Positions 9,336 through 18,112 of a stretch of DNA of 64,000 nt are shown here, piece by piece; within the stretch, counting starts at the first letter, position 1; every line of letters begins with the position of its first letter. A program made the position numbers and the translations under genes. Source of the DNA: Gemmatimonas phototrophica. GTDB lineage: Bacteria > Gemmatimonadota > Gemmatimonadetes > Gemmatimonadales > Gemmatimonadaceae. The stretch lies in NCBI RefSeq assembly GCF_000695095.2, contig NZ_CP011454.1, forward strand, positions 4,588,001 to 4,652,000, in the 5' to 3' direction. The notes under the pieces are model-generated. The model saw only the letters and a program-made list of their open reading frames with translations. It was not told the DNA's origin and made no database searches.

Positions 9336-9351
9336 GTGACGTTTTCGTCAC
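9336..9351. promoter_or_regulatory. Perfect palindrome in the divergent tssK2/tssB intergenic region
   Basis: GTGACG, TTTT and CGTCAC form a perfect 6-bp inverted repeat with a 4-nt centre. It is the only conspicuous palindrome in the 200-bp space between the divergent tssK2 and tssB starts. A regulator of the plus-strand T6SS operon is the natural inference, but the binding protein is not identified. Confidence 0.45.
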
Positions 9352-9485
9352 TTGACGGAATCACGCCGGTATCCCTGCTTGCACATTGCTTGACATTGCT
9401 GCCGCAGGGGCGAAAGCTTGGTCCTCCGCACTTGGCGGCTCCCACCCAGATGTTTCACCAGTAAGGTCTCTCGCCGGAGCACTGC

Positions 9486-9992
9486 ATGGCCGACAGTACC
9501 CAGAAGAAACTGGAACGCGTTCGCCCCCCCCGCATCCAGATCTCCTATGAAGTGGAGACCGGTGGCGCCATTGAAATGAAGGAGCTGCCGTTCCTCATGG
9601 GGGTGCTTGGTGATTTCAGTGGCAACCCCACCGAACCACTCGCGCGGCTCAAGGATCGCCAGTTCGTTGAAATCACGCCGGACAACTTCGACGACACGTT
9701 GGCCAGCATGAAGCCCCGTCTGCAGTTCGCCGTGGAGAACAAGCTGAGTGACGATGCCGACGCAGCCAAACTCGGCATTGAGCTCAACTTTCGCAGCATG
9801 GACGACTTCACCCCCGACGCTGTGGCGCGTCAGGTGAAGCCCCTGCGCGAGCTGCTCGAACTGCGCACCGAACTCGCCAACCTGCGGGCCAACCTGCAGA
9901 CCAACGAGAAGCTCGACGAAGTGCTGCAGGACACTCTGGGCGATGCCGACAAGATGGCGAAGCTCAAGGCTGAACTTGGCCTGGAGAGCTGA
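9486..9992 (+). CDS. tssB: TssB (VipA) contractile sheath small subunit
   Basis: TssB pairs with TssC to form the contractile sheath that drives the Hcp tube outward. This is 168 aa, the normal length. Family features in order are RPPRIQISYEVETGGA near the N-terminus, LPFLMGVLGDFSG (about residues 38-50), RQFVEITPDNFDD and the C-terminal helix region LRELLELRTELANLRANL. A GGAG lies 6 nt before the ATG. It is the first gene of the plus-strand T6SS run, and tssC starts 2 nt after its stop, so expression is coupled, as expected for a 1:1 sheath heterodimer. Confidence 0.97.
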   Translation: MADSTQKKLERVRPPRIQISYEVETGGAIEMKELPFLMGVLGDFSGNPTEPLARLKDRQFVEITPDNFDDTLASMKPRLQFAVENKLSDDADAAKLGIELNFRSMDDFTPDAVARQVKPLRELLELRTELANLRANLQTNEKLDEVLQDTLGDADKMAKLKAELGLES

Positions 9993-9994
9993 CC

Positions 9995-11473
9995 ATGGCT
10001 GATCCGACCAAAGCCGCCGCACAGGCCGTCACCACCGACGCCGAACTCACGCTGCTCGACCAGATCGTCGAACAGGGCAAGATGGGCAAGGATGCCGACA
10101 GCAAGAGCAAGGGCAAGGACCTGCTCAAGCGGTTCGTGGGTGAGGTCCTCGAAGGGGCCATTACGTTCAACCGCGACACTGAGACCATGATCAATGCGCG
10201 TATCGCGCAAATCGATCATCTCCTGTCGTTGCAGCTCAACGAGATCCTGCACCACCCCGAGTTCCAGAAGCTCGAAGGGTCGTGGCGCGGCCTGCAGTAT
10301 CTGCTCAAGCAGAGCGAGACCGGCGCCGGCCTCAAGATCAAAGTGCTCAACGTGTCCAAGAAGGACCTGTTGCGCGATCTCCAGCGTGCCCCGGAGTTCG
10401 ACCAGAGCGCGTTGTTCAAGAAGATCTACGAAGAAGAGTATGGCGTCTTCGGCGGTACGCCGTTTGGTGCCATGGTCGGTGACTACTACTTCGACAAGAG
10501 TGGTCAGGACATCGAGCTGCTCGAGAAGATCTCCAACGTGGCGGCCGCGGCGCACGCGCCGTTCATCAGCGCCACCGATCCCTCGATGCTCAACCTCGAG
10601 AGCTGGACCGATCTCGATCAGCCGCGCGACCTCGCCAAGATCTTCGACAGCACCGAGTACGCGAAGTGGAAGGGCTTCCGCGCCAGTGAAGACTCGCGCT
10701 ATGTGGCCCTTACGGCGCCGCGTGTGCTCGCCCGCGAACCGTACGGCAGCGCCACCGTGCCGGTGGAAACGTTCGGCTACGAAGAGCGGGTCGATGGCAC
10801 CAACCACGGGCACTACACGTGGATGAACGCGGCCTACGCGATGGCGGCCAACATCAACAAGGCGTTCGCCATGTACGGCTGGTGCGCGTCCATTCGCGGC
10901 GTGGAAAGCGGCGGGCTGGTGGAGCAGCTCCCGGTGCACAACTTCCGCACCGAGTCGGGCGAGATCGCCATGAAGTGCCCCACCGAAGTGCAGATCACCG
11001 ATCGCCGCGAAAAGGAACTGGCCGACCTCGGCTTCGCCCCGCTCGTGCACCAGAAGGGCACGGCCAACGCCGCCTTCTTCTCGGTGCAGTCGGCCCAGAA
11101 GCCCAAGGTGTACGACGACCCCAACGCGTCCAGCAGCTCACGCATGTCCGCGCAGCTGCCGTACATCTTCGCGACGTCCCGCTTTGCGCACTACCTCAAG
11201 GTCATGATGCGGGACAAGATCGGCGGCTACACCAGCCGCGATCAGATCGACGTGTTCCTCAACCGGTGGATCGGCGAATACGTCGCGGCCCCGGGCTCCA
11301 GCCCCAGCATCATGCAGAAGCGGCCGCTCTCGGCGGCCCGCATCGACGTCGTGGAAGTCGCGGGCAAGCCCGGCGCCTACCGAGCCGTCGCGTTCCTGAA
11401 GCCGCATTACCAGCTCGACGAGCTGGGGGTCTCCATGCGTCTCGTGGCAGATCTTCCGCAACCGGCGAAGTAA
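9995..11473 (+). CDS. tssC: TssC (VipB) contractile sheath large subunit
   Basis: This is the large sheath subunit, 492 aa, standard for TssC. Recognisable family stretches are IAQIDHLLSLQLNEILHH (about 65-85), FQKLEGSWRGLQYLL, EEEYGVFGGTPFGAMVGDYY (about 145-165) and TAPRVLAREPYG. The C-terminal half has PYIFATSRFAHYLKVMMRDK and FLNRWI. In the assembled sheath this protein carries the helical appendage that ClpV (tssH, 18113) pulls on after contraction. It directly follows tssB. Nothing in the sequence appears truncated or unusual. Confidence 0.97.
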   Translation: MADPTKAAAQAVTTDAELTLLDQIVEQGKMGKDADSKSKGKDLLKRFVGEVLEGAITFNRDTETMINARIAQIDHLLSLQLNEILHHPEFQKLEGSWRGLQYLLKQSETGAGLKIKVLNVSKKDLLRDLQRAPEFDQSALFKKIYEEEYGVFGGTPFGAMVGDYYFDKSGQDIELLEKISNVAAAAHAPFISATDPSMLNLESWTDLDQPRDLAKIFDSTEYAKWKGFRASEDSRYVALTAPRVLAREPYGSATVPVETFGYEERVDGTNHGHYTWMNAAYAMAANINKAFAMYGWCASIRGVESGGLVEQLPVHNFRTESGEIAMKCPTEVQITDRREKELADLGFAPLVHQKGTANAAFFSVQSAQKPKVYDDPNASSSSRMSAQLPYIFATSRFAHYLKVMMRDKIGGYTSRDQIDVFLNRWIGEYVAAPGSSPSIMQKRPLSAARIDVVEVAGKPGAYRAVAFLKPHYQLDELGVSMRLVADLPQPAK

Positions 11474-11538
11474 TCCGCCGGCCCGTTCCCGCACGTACCT
11501 GCTCGTTCTGTCTACTCTAACAAATTCAGGAGATCTGT

Positions 11539-12018
11539 ATGGCGATTTACATGAAGCTCACCCCGCTGGTGGCAGGCGAAGCCACGTCGGCCAAGGCCAA
11601 GGGGTACATCGTACTCCAAAGCTTCCAGTTCGGCGTGGGCGTGGGCGTCTCCATGGCCGTTGGGTCGGGCAATCGCGAAACCTCGCTCCCCTCCCTCTCG
11701 GAAATCACGGTCACGAAGATGACGGACATCGCGTCCACCACGATCTTCGAGTCCGTCTGCAAGCGCACGAACTACAAGTCCGCCGAAATCATCTTCACCA
11801 CCATGATCGGCGCCGGCAATGAAGAAACGTTCCTCAAGTACAACCTCGACAACGTGATCTTCAGCGGCTACAGCCTGTCGAGCGGCGGCGATCGTCCGTC
11901 CGAGTCGCTGTCGCTGAACTTCACGAAGGTATCCGTGCAGTACATGCTCGACCAGAACAACCAGCTCAAGACGGATTCCCCGATCAAGTCGTGGAACCTC
12001 GAAACGAACGCCGCGTGA
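11539..12018 (+). CDS. hcp: Hcp (TssD) tube protein
   Basis: Hcp hexamers stack to form the inner tube that is fired out of the cell, and they also chaperone small effectors. The 159-aa protein has the usual features: start MAIYMKLTPLVAGEAT, a central SLSEITVTKMTDIASTTIFE, and the end FTKVSVQYMLDQNNQLK. There is no C-terminal extension, so it is a structural Hcp rather than an evolved effector-Hcp. It has the strongest ribosome-binding site in the cluster (AGGAGA, 6-7 nt before ATG), which fits the need for large amounts. A GC-rich hairpin follows the stop (12036-12070). Confidence 0.97.
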   Translation: MAIYMKLTPLVAGEATSAKAKGYIVLQSFQFGVGVGVSMAVGSGNRETSLPSLSEITVTKMTDIASTTIFESVCKRTNYKSAEIIFTTMIGAGNEETFLKYNLDNVIFSGYSLSSGGDRPSESLSLNFTKVSVQYMLDQNNQLKTDSPIKSWNLETNAA

Positions 12019-12035
12019 TGCTGCTGGCCTGACAT

Positions 12036-12070
12036 CTGCGCCCGTGCGGGAATCCCCCGCGCGGGCGCAG
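12036..12070 (+). terminator. GC-rich hairpin after hcp (partial terminator or mRNA end-protecting stem)
   Basis: The stem arms CTGCGCCCGTGCGGG and CCCGCGCGGGCGCAG pair over 15 bp with one G-U pair and a 5-nt loop. No T-run follows, so it probably attenuates or protects the 3' end of hcp mRNA rather than stopping all transcription. It overlaps a possible GTG start (12044) of the next gene, which argues that tagJ starts at 12101. Confidence 0.6.
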
Positions 12071-12100
12071 GTGTGCGTTTCCCCCGTTCACTCCCTGTTT

Positions 12101-12805
12101 ATGACCGCGCACGCCCTCTATGCCGACGGCCGGCTCGACGCCGCAATCGAGCAGCTCATTGAGGAGCTGCGGTCGCACCCCACCGACGACGCACGACGCA
12201 GTTTCCTCTTCGAACTGGCCAGCTGTGCCGGTCAGTGGGATCGCGCGCTGCGTCAGCTCGACGTCCTGGCCAAGTCCGGCCACATGGCGGAAGCCGGCAC
12301 CCTGCTGTACAGGGCAGCCATCCTCAACGAACGCGTGCGCGAACACATGTTCGACACCGGCGACCTGCCCAGGGGAGAAGCACCCGAGCCGGTATCCGGG
12401 ACGCTGAACGGCACGCCGTTCTCCTCGCTGCGCGATGCCGACCCCCGCATTGGTGCCCGCCTCGAAATCATGGCCGGTGGCCGCTACCTCTGGATTCCGT
12501 TCGCGCACCTCGCGGCGGTCACCATGTCTGCCCCCGCACGCCTGCGCGACTTGCACTGGGCGCCCGCGCGCGTTGTCGTTGGCCCCGCCATTCGCGACCA
12601 GGAACTCGGCGAAGTCCTGCTCCCCGCCCTCACGGCCGGCGCCTGGCGTCACGCCGACGATGCGATCCGACTTGGCCGCGCCACCGACTGGCTCGACCTC
12701 CCCGATGGCGACTTCGCCCCCGTCGGACAGAAAATTCTGCTCGTCGATGACCGCCCTGTCCCGTTGGTCGACGTGCGCGAGTTGCACATCGCAACGCCCG
12801 CTTGA
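12101..12805 (+). CDS. tagJ: TagJ/ImpE-family T6SS accessory protein
   Basis: ImpE/TagJ proteins are cytoplasmic T6SS accessories reported to bind the sheath protein TssB and aid ClpV-dependent recycling. The start chosen is ATG at 12101 (MTAHALYADGRLDAAIEQL); the upstream in-frame GTG at 12044 lies inside the hcp hairpin. The N-terminal part is TPR-like (LYADGRLDAAIEQLIEEL, then FLFELASCAGQWDRALRQLD). The C-terminal SciE/ImpE domain shows RYLWIPFAHLAAV (about residue 128) and RDLHWAPARV. The product is about 234 aa, slightly short but complete. It lies between hcp and tssA, as in other tagJ-containing clusters. Confidence 0.85.
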   Translation: MTAHALYADGRLDAAIEQLIEELRSHPTDDARRSFLFELASCAGQWDRALRQLDVLAKSGHMAEAGTLLYRAAILNERVREHMFDTGDLPRGEAPEPVSGTLNGTPFSSLRDADPRIGARLEIMAGGRYLWIPFAHLAAVTMSAPARLRDLHWAPARVVVGPAIRDQELGEVLLPALTAGAWRHADDAIRLGRATDWLDLPDGDFAPVGQKILLVDDRPVPLVDVRELHIATPA

Positions 12806-12831
12806 TGACCCACTGATCCAGAGTCCGCCGC

Positions 12832-14676
12832 ATGCCGCTCAACGCTGACCTTCTCGCCGCCTGTCTGACCCCGATCCCCGGTGAGCAACCGGCCGGTGTC
12901 GAACTGCGGTATGATCCTCGTCTCAATGCCATCAAGGAGGCGCGGCGCGAAGAACTGGTGCCAGGCCCCGATGCCAAAGCGGCCGACTGGGCCACCGTGG
13001 TCACACTCTGCTCGGGGTATCTGCAGAAGGAAACCAAGGATCTCCAGTTGGCGGCGTGGCTCACGGAGGCCCTTATGCGCCGGCAGGGGTTTGGTGGACT
13101 GCTCACTGGCGTCGCCATTAACCGCGGCCTCCTTGAGTCGTTCTGGGACACCGTCTATCCGCTCCCCGAAGACGACGATCTGGAACTGCGCGCCGGCCCC
13201 ATTGAGTGGATCGGCAGCAAACTCGCCTTGCCGGTGCGACTCACCCCGGTCATTGGCCGCTTCTCCTGCGCCGATCTCGATACGGCCCGCAGCGTGCCCG
13301 ACGAGCAAAAGGCCCAGCAGAACGAGGAACAGGCGGCGCTGCGCGAACAGGCCGTGGCGGCGGGGAAGCCCACCCCCGAAGACGTCGAGTCAGCGTCGGA
13401 AGCGCTTTCCAAGGTGCAGGTGCGCGCCGTCATCGCGGATATCGACGCCACCCTGCTGGAAATCCAATCGCTGGAGAAGGTCACCGACGATCGGTTCGGG
13501 CGGGACAGCCCCTCCCTCCTGCCTTTGCGCAACGCCCTCGATGAGCCGCGCCGCATTCTCGCGTCACTGCTCGCGCGCAAACTCGAGACCGACCCCGACC
13601 CCGTCGAGGAAATCCCCGCCGAAGGCGAAGGCGCCGGCGAAGGCGCGGGCGACGTGGACGGCGACGGCACACAGTCCCCCGAACCCGTCAGCGCCGCCGA
13701 CGCCGGCCGCCGCATTGGCGTGATTGCCCGCTGGCTGCGCCAGCAGCAGCGCACCAGTCCGTCGGCGTACCGACTCGTGCGCGGGTATCGGTGGGGCGAA
13801 CTGCTGGCCCAGGGGACGGAATTGGAACTCCGCCTGCTGGAAGCACCGCCCACCGCGGTGCGCTCCCGGCTGCGCGCGTTCATGCTCGACGCCAAGTGGG
13901 CCGAACTGCTCGAACAGGGAGAAGTGCTCATGGCCACGGCCGCTGGTCGTGGCTGGCTCGATCTGCAGCGCTATGCCTGGACGGCGGCCACCAATCTGGG
14001 CGCTGAGTATGCGCCCGTGGCCGCCGCGATTCGCTCTGAACTGCGCACGCTCCTGGCGGCCTTTCCTCAGTTACCCCGGCTCACCCTCATGGACGAAACA
14101 CCCACTGCCAACGAGGAGACCCGCGCCTGGATCGCGGAGGAAATCCTGGAGGAAGCCGCGCCGTTGGCCGAGGTCGGCGAGGCGCAGGACGCCATGCCCT
14201 CCGACGGAACCGAACTGCTCGCGGTGGCGCTCGACGCCGACCACCGGACCGCGGAACAAGGTGGTCTCGCCCGCGCCCGCACGCGGCATCCAGCCGCCCC
14301 CACAGCCGGTGACAGCTTCGATCTCGCTCTCGCGGAACTGCGCGGTGGCCGGCCTCAGCGCGCCATCGAGCTTCTCACCGTCGAGCTGCAGCGCGAACGG
14401 TCGCCCCGCGGACGGTTTCTCCGGCAAACCCAACTGGCCTTCGTCATGGTCGAGGCCGGCCTTACCGCCGTCGCGTTTCCCATCCTGCAGCAACTGCTCG
14501 AGCAGGTCGATGAACAGAAGCTCGATCAGTGGGAATCCGGCCCGCTTGTGGCCCAGCCGCTGGCGCTCATGTATCGCGTGCTGAGAGCCCGCAACGAGAA
14601 CGAGTCGGAGCAGGAACAACTGTATCTTCGCATCTGTCGCCTCGATCCGATCCAGGCGCTGGCCTTGCGGTCCTGA
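12832..14676 (+). CDS. tssA: TssA, ImpA-N domain T6SS baseplate/cap protein
   Basis: TssA primes assembly of the baseplate and tail tube. The 614-aa protein has the conserved ImpA-N domain at its start: IPGEQPAGVELRYDP, then LQLAAWLTEALMRRQGFGGL (about 80-100), FWDTVYPLPED and EWIGSKLALPVRL. The middle is an acidic Glu/Gly/Ala linker (about residues 250-280), followed by the VasJ-type C-terminal helical region (RTSPSAYRLVRGYRW, LELRLLEAPPTAVR, ELLTVELQRERSPRGRF). Length and domain order fit a long TssA. It follows tagJ by 26 nt, and tssE starts 18 nt after it. Confidence 0.92.
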   Translation: MPLNADLLAACLTPIPGEQPAGVELRYDPRLNAIKEARREELVPGPDAKAADWATVVTLCSGYLQKETKDLQLAAWLTEALMRRQGFGGLLTGVAINRGLLESFWDTVYPLPEDDDLELRAGPIEWIGSKLALPVRLTPVIGRFSCADLDTARSVPDEQKAQQNEEQAALREQAVAAGKPTPEDVESASEALSKVQVRAVIADIDATLLEIQSLEKVTDDRFGRDSPSLLPLRNALDEPRRILASLLARKLETDPDPVEEIPAEGEGAGEGAGDVDGDGTQSPEPVSAADAGRRIGVIARWLRQQQRTSPSAYRLVRGYRWGELLAQGTELELRLLEAPPTAVRSRLRAFMLDAKWAELLEQGEVLMATAAGRGWLDLQRYAWTAATNLGAEYAPVAAAIRSELRTLLAAFPQLPRLTLMDETPTANEETRAWIAEEILEEAAPLAEVGEAQDAMPSDGTELLAVALDADHRTAEQGGLARARTRHPAAPTAGDSFDLALAELRGGRPQRAIELLTVELQRERSPRGRFLRQTQLAFVMVEAGLTAVAFPILQQLLEQVDEQKLDQWESGPLVAQPLALMYRVLRARNENESEQEQLYLRICRLDPIQALALRS

Positions 14677-14694
14677 CGCAGGCCATCGCTATTC

Positions 14695-15183
14695 ATGGCA
14701 CGCACTGAACTCGACCGCGCCGTCCAGCCGTCGCTGCTCGATCGGCTGACCGACGACGATCCGCGGGTCGGCAGCGATCTGCCGATCTCGCGGGAGGAGT
14801 CGGCGCGCCGGTTCCGCCGCAGCGTGCAGCGCGATCTGGACTGGCTCTTCAACACGCGCACCACTGCGGTTACGCCCGGACCCCATAGTCTCGTGGCCGC
14901 TTCAGTACACCAGTATGGTCTGCGCGACTTTACCGGGCTCACCACATCCATCGCCGACTGGCGACAGCTGCTCGTGGAGAGCATGGAGATCATGATCCGG
15001 CGATTCGAACCACGCCTCGCCAACGTATCCGTCTCCCTCGCCGAAGATGTCAATCCGGCGCTGCAACAGGTGCGCTTTACCATCTCGGCCCTGCTGATCA
15101 TGGACCCGAGCCCGGAACAGGTCGTCTTCGATACGATCTTCGAAGTGTCCAACGGCACCTACGAAGTCGAGGACAAGTCGTAA
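14695..15183 (+). CDS. tssE: TssE, gp25-like baseplate protein
   Basis: TssE is the gp25-like wedge component that nucleates sheath polymerisation. The 162-aa protein begins with ELDRAVQPSLLDRLTDD, the usual TssE opening, then RRSVQRDLDWLFNTR (about 43-57), YGLRDFTGL and the conserved ending IRRFEPRLANVSVSL. It lies 18 nt after tssA and 3 nt before tssF, the normal tssE-tssF-tssG order. No unusual feature. Confidence 0.95.
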   Translation: MARTELDRAVQPSLLDRLTDDDPRVGSDLPISREESARRFRRSVQRDLDWLFNTRTTAVTPGPHSLVAASVHQYGLRDFTGLTTSIADWRQLLVESMEIMIRRFEPRLANVSVSLAEDVNPALQQVRFTISALLIMDPSPEQVVFDTIFEVSNGTYEVEDKS

Positions 15184-15186
15184 GTC

Positions 15187-17031
15187 ATGTCCAACGACCT
15201 GCTACTGTACTACGAACGCGAACTCACGTACCTCCGCAAGCTCGGCGCGGAGTTTGCCCGGCAGTACCCCAAGGTGGCCGCGCGCCTGCAGCTCGAAGCC
15301 GGCCGCTGCGATGACCCGCATGTCGAGCGCCTTCTCGAAGGGTTTGCGTTTCTCGCCGCGCGCATCCATCGACGACTCGACAGTGACTTCCCCGAGATGT
15401 CGCAGGCGCTGCTGGAAATGCTGCACCCGCAGCTCATCCGGCCGCTGCCCGCCATGACCGTCGTCGAAATGGAGCTCGACCGCGCTCAGGGACGGCTGCC
15501 GGAAGGTTTCCAGGTCAAACGGGGGAGTGCACTGCATACCCGGCCAGTCAACGGTATGCCCTGCGCTTTCCGCACGACCTACGACACGACGCTCTGGCCC
15601 ATCAGCGTGGAAGCGGCTGAGTGGACCACCCCCGATCGCGTGGGGGCCGCCGCGCGTGGACGCGATGCCGTTGCAGCCATCCGGATCGAGCTGCGCGCTT
15701 TTGAGGGCGTCAAGCTGAGTGGGCTGACGCTCGAGGCACTGCGCGTACACCTCGCCGGCGACGGCGGCGTGGTCGATACGCTCTACGAGCTCCTCGCCAA
15801 CCACACCATCGACATCGTGGTGCGCAACCCGGATCGCCCCGCGACGCCGGCGATCTCGCTCGGCGCACGGGCGCTTACGCCGGTCGGATTTGGCGAGAAC
15901 GAAAGCATGCTCCCGCACCCCGATCGCACGTTTGCCGGGTTTTCGCTGCTGCAGGAGCTCTTCGCTTTCCCCGAGAAATTCCACTTCTTCGATATCGGTG
16001 GGCTGGGGGACGCGATGCGTCGCCTCCAGGCCACCGATCGGGTCGAAGTCGGATTCCTGATCAGCAGTTTTGAACGCACAGAGCGTCGGCAGGCCGTGGA
16101 AGTGGGACTCTCCCCGCGCACCTTCCGACTCGGTTGTGCGCCGGCCGTCAACCTGTTTTCGCAGTCGGCCGAACCCATCCTGCTCACCGAACGCAGTCAC
16201 GAGTATCTCGTCATTCCCGATGCCCGGCGCCGCGTTGAAGTGGAAGTGTGGTCGGTGGACGACGTCACGCTCATTGAACACGCCGAGCAGCGCAGTCAGA
16301 CGATTCGCCCGCTGTATTCCCACCAGCGCCTCGATGGGAACGAAGCCGACCATCTGTACTGGACGGCAACGCGTCGCCCCTCCGTCTGGCGCACCGACGA
16401 CGGCATGGATGTCTTCCTCACCTTTACCGATCTGTCGGGAACGGTGCGGGCGCCGGATGTGGATGTCGCGTCGCTGCACATTACCGGCTACAACGGGGAG
16501 TTGCCCAGTCGTCTCCCCTTCGGAGCGGACAGCCACAGTGACTTCGAGCTGGTGAGCGGCGGGCCGGTGCCGCGCATCATGGCCGTCACCACACCCACGC
16601 GCGCCACGCAACCCACGCTCGGCTCGGCGCTGCTCTGGCGAATGATTTCTTCGCTGTCACTCAATCATCTGTCGCTCACCGACGGCACCGCCGATGCGTT
16701 GCGCGAAATTCTGCGGCTGCACGACTTCACCAATTCGTTGAGCGCCGAACGGCAGATTGATGGCCTGGTGGGGGTAAAGAGCAGCGCCGCCTTTGCCCGC
16801 GTGGCCGCACCGCACGGCATTGCCTTCGCGCGCGGGCGCCGCATTGAGCTGGAGTTCGACGAAGATCAGTTCCCGGGCGGGGGCATGTTCCTCATGGCCA
16901 GTGTCCTCGACCGCTTTCTGGCGTTGTACGCCAACATGAACAGCTTCACGCAAGTCGCGGTGCGCTCGCGGCAGCGACGGCGGCCCGTAGTGGATTGGCC
17001 GGCACGCGCCGGATGGCGGGCCCTCCTGTGA
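15187..17031 (+). CDS. tssF: TssF baseplate wedge protein
   Basis: TssF forms the baseplate wedge with TssG and TssE. The 614-aa product opens with the highly conserved LLLYYERELTYLRKLGAEFA and continues with FARQYPKVAARLQLEAGRCD, DPHVERLLEGFAFLAARIH and LLEMLHPQLIRPLPAM, all diagnostic. The C-terminal third contains LLWRMISSLSLNHLSL and ends at FTQVAVRSRQRRR-PVVDWPARAG. Length is normal. The ATG follows the tssE stop by 3 nt, and tssG begins 10 nt after the stop, so translation of the wedge genes is closely linked. Confidence 0.96.
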   Translation: MSNDLLLYYERELTYLRKLGAEFARQYPKVAARLQLEAGRCDDPHVERLLEGFAFLAARIHRRLDSDFPEMSQALLEMLHPQLIRPLPAMTVVEMELDRAQGRLPEGFQVKRGSALHTRPVNGMPCAFRTTYDTTLWPISVEAAEWTTPDRVGAAARGRDAVAAIRIELRAFEGVKLSGLTLEALRVHLAGDGGVVDTLYELLANHTIDIVVRNPDRPATPAISLGARALTPVGFGENESMLPHPDRTFAGFSLLQELFAFPEKFHFFDIGGLGDAMRRLQATDRVEVGFLISSFERTERRQAVEVGLSPRTFRLGCAPAVNLFSQSAEPILLTERSHEYLVIPDARRRVEVEVWSVDDVTLIEHAEQRSQTIRPLYSHQRLDGNEADHLYWTATRRPSVWRTDDGMDVFLTFTDLSGTVRAPDVDVASLHITGYNGELPSRLPFGADSHSDFELVSGGPVPRIMAVTTPTRATQPTLGSALLWRMISSLSLNHLSLTDGTADALREILRLHDFTNSLSAERQIDGLVGVKSSAAFARVAAPHGIAFARGRRIELEFDEDQFPGGGMFLMASVLDRFLALYANMNSFTQVAVRSRQRRRPVVDWPARAGWRALL

Positions 17032-17041
17032 GCACGGCGCC

Positions 17042-18052
17042 ATGACGACCGTGCGAGCCGACACACGGCTGCGCCAGTTGGAGCAGGACGCGACGGGGTA
17101 CGAGTTCGCGCAACTGGTCCGGCTGTTGGCGCGCGCCCGGTCGGGACGCGCCACCATTGGCGGCTGGGCCGATCCCGGCGCTGAGGTGGTGCGAATTGGT
17201 GTGCCTCCGTCATTGGCGTTTCCCGTTGGGGAGGTCGCCGAACTGGACGTGCCAGAGGCCGCAGACACGCCCATTCGCCTGTCGGTCAACTTCTTCGGCC
17301 TGACCGGGCCGCAGGGAGTGCTGCCGCATGCCTATACCTCGCATGTCGCCGCCCGTGCCCGCGCGCGCGACACGGCATTTCGCGACTTCCTCGACCTCTT
17401 TCACCACCGGGCGCTGTCGCTGTTCCACCGGGCGTGGGAGCACCACCGGCCTCAGCTGGCCGCCGAACATGGCGAGCCGGATCGACTGCACCAACACCTC
17501 GATGACATCGCTGGGGTCGGGACCGACGCCACGCGACGCGCCGCCGGACCGCTCGCCGATACCGTTGCCTATTACGCCGGGCTGTTCGCGATGCGCACGC
17601 GACCGGCCACCGGGTTGGCCCAGTTGATCAGCGACCACTTCGGCGTCCCCGCCACGGTCGAACAATTCGTTGGCGAGTGGCGTCCGCTGGTCGGCGACGG
17701 ACAAGTATGCCTCGATGACGATGGCCCGGCCGGTTGCCTCGGCAGTGCCGTCATAGGCAACGCGGTCTATGACCCGCAGGCGCGGGTCCGGCTGCGGCTG
17801 GGGCCACTCACCCGTGCCCAGTTCGATGCCTTTCTTCCCGCCGGGCGCCTCTTCGACTCCCTCTGCCAGCTGGCGCGGCTGTACGCCGATGACCAGGTGG
17901 GAATCGACGCCCAATTGGTTTTGGCCAAAACCGATGTCCCCAGCCTCCACCTGGGAGCGGCCGATACCCCGCCGCTGGGGTTCGGCAACTGGCTGCGAAC
18001 CCGCCCGGCCACGCACGACGCTGATGATGTAATGCTGTCGCTCTGTAGCTGA
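17042..18052 (+). CDS. tssG: TssG baseplate wedge protein
   Basis: TssG is the second wedge subunit (gp53/gp6-like). The 336-aa product has the family hallmarks: an N-terminal FAQLVRLLARAR helix, VRIGVPPSLAFPVGEVAEL, and the signature LSVNFFGLTGPQGVLPHAYT (about 80-100), followed by FLDLFHHRALSLFHRAWE. The C-terminal part has LRLGPLTRAQFDAFLP and LGFGNWLRTRP. It sits between tssF and tssH, with 60 nt before the clpV start. Confidence 0.95.
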   Translation: MTTVRADTRLRQLEQDATGYEFAQLVRLLARARSGRATIGGWADPGAEVVRIGVPPSLAFPVGEVAELDVPEAADTPIRLSVNFFGLTGPQGVLPHAYTSHVAARARARDTAFRDFLDLFHHRALSLFHRAWEHHRPQLAAEHGEPDRLHQHLDDIAGVGTDATRRAAGPLADTVAYYAGLFAMRTRPATGLAQLISDHFGVPATVEQFVGEWRPLVGDGQVCLDDDGPAGCLGSAVIGNAVYDPQARVRLRLGPLTRAQFDAFLPAGRLFDSLCQLARLYADDQVGIDAQLVLAKTDVPSLHLGAADTPPLGFGNWLRTRPATHDADDVMLSLCS

Positions 18053-18112
18053 CCACGGTCAGCGCCGTTCGTTTCATACCTCCCCCTCCCCGTTCCTCCC
18101 CCGGAGTCCAAG

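Noticed and set aside
9375..9405. Possible sigma-54 promoter before tssB
   Set aside because: TTGCAC-N5-TTGAC lacks the GG of the -24 element and the GC of the -12 element.
12044..12805. Longer tagJ from GTG 12044
   Set aside because: The start lies inside the hcp hairpin and the added residues are not family-like; ATG 12101 fits better.
15202..16611. 469-aa minus-strand frame
   Set aside because: Antisense to tssF; composition is typical of a shadow frame.
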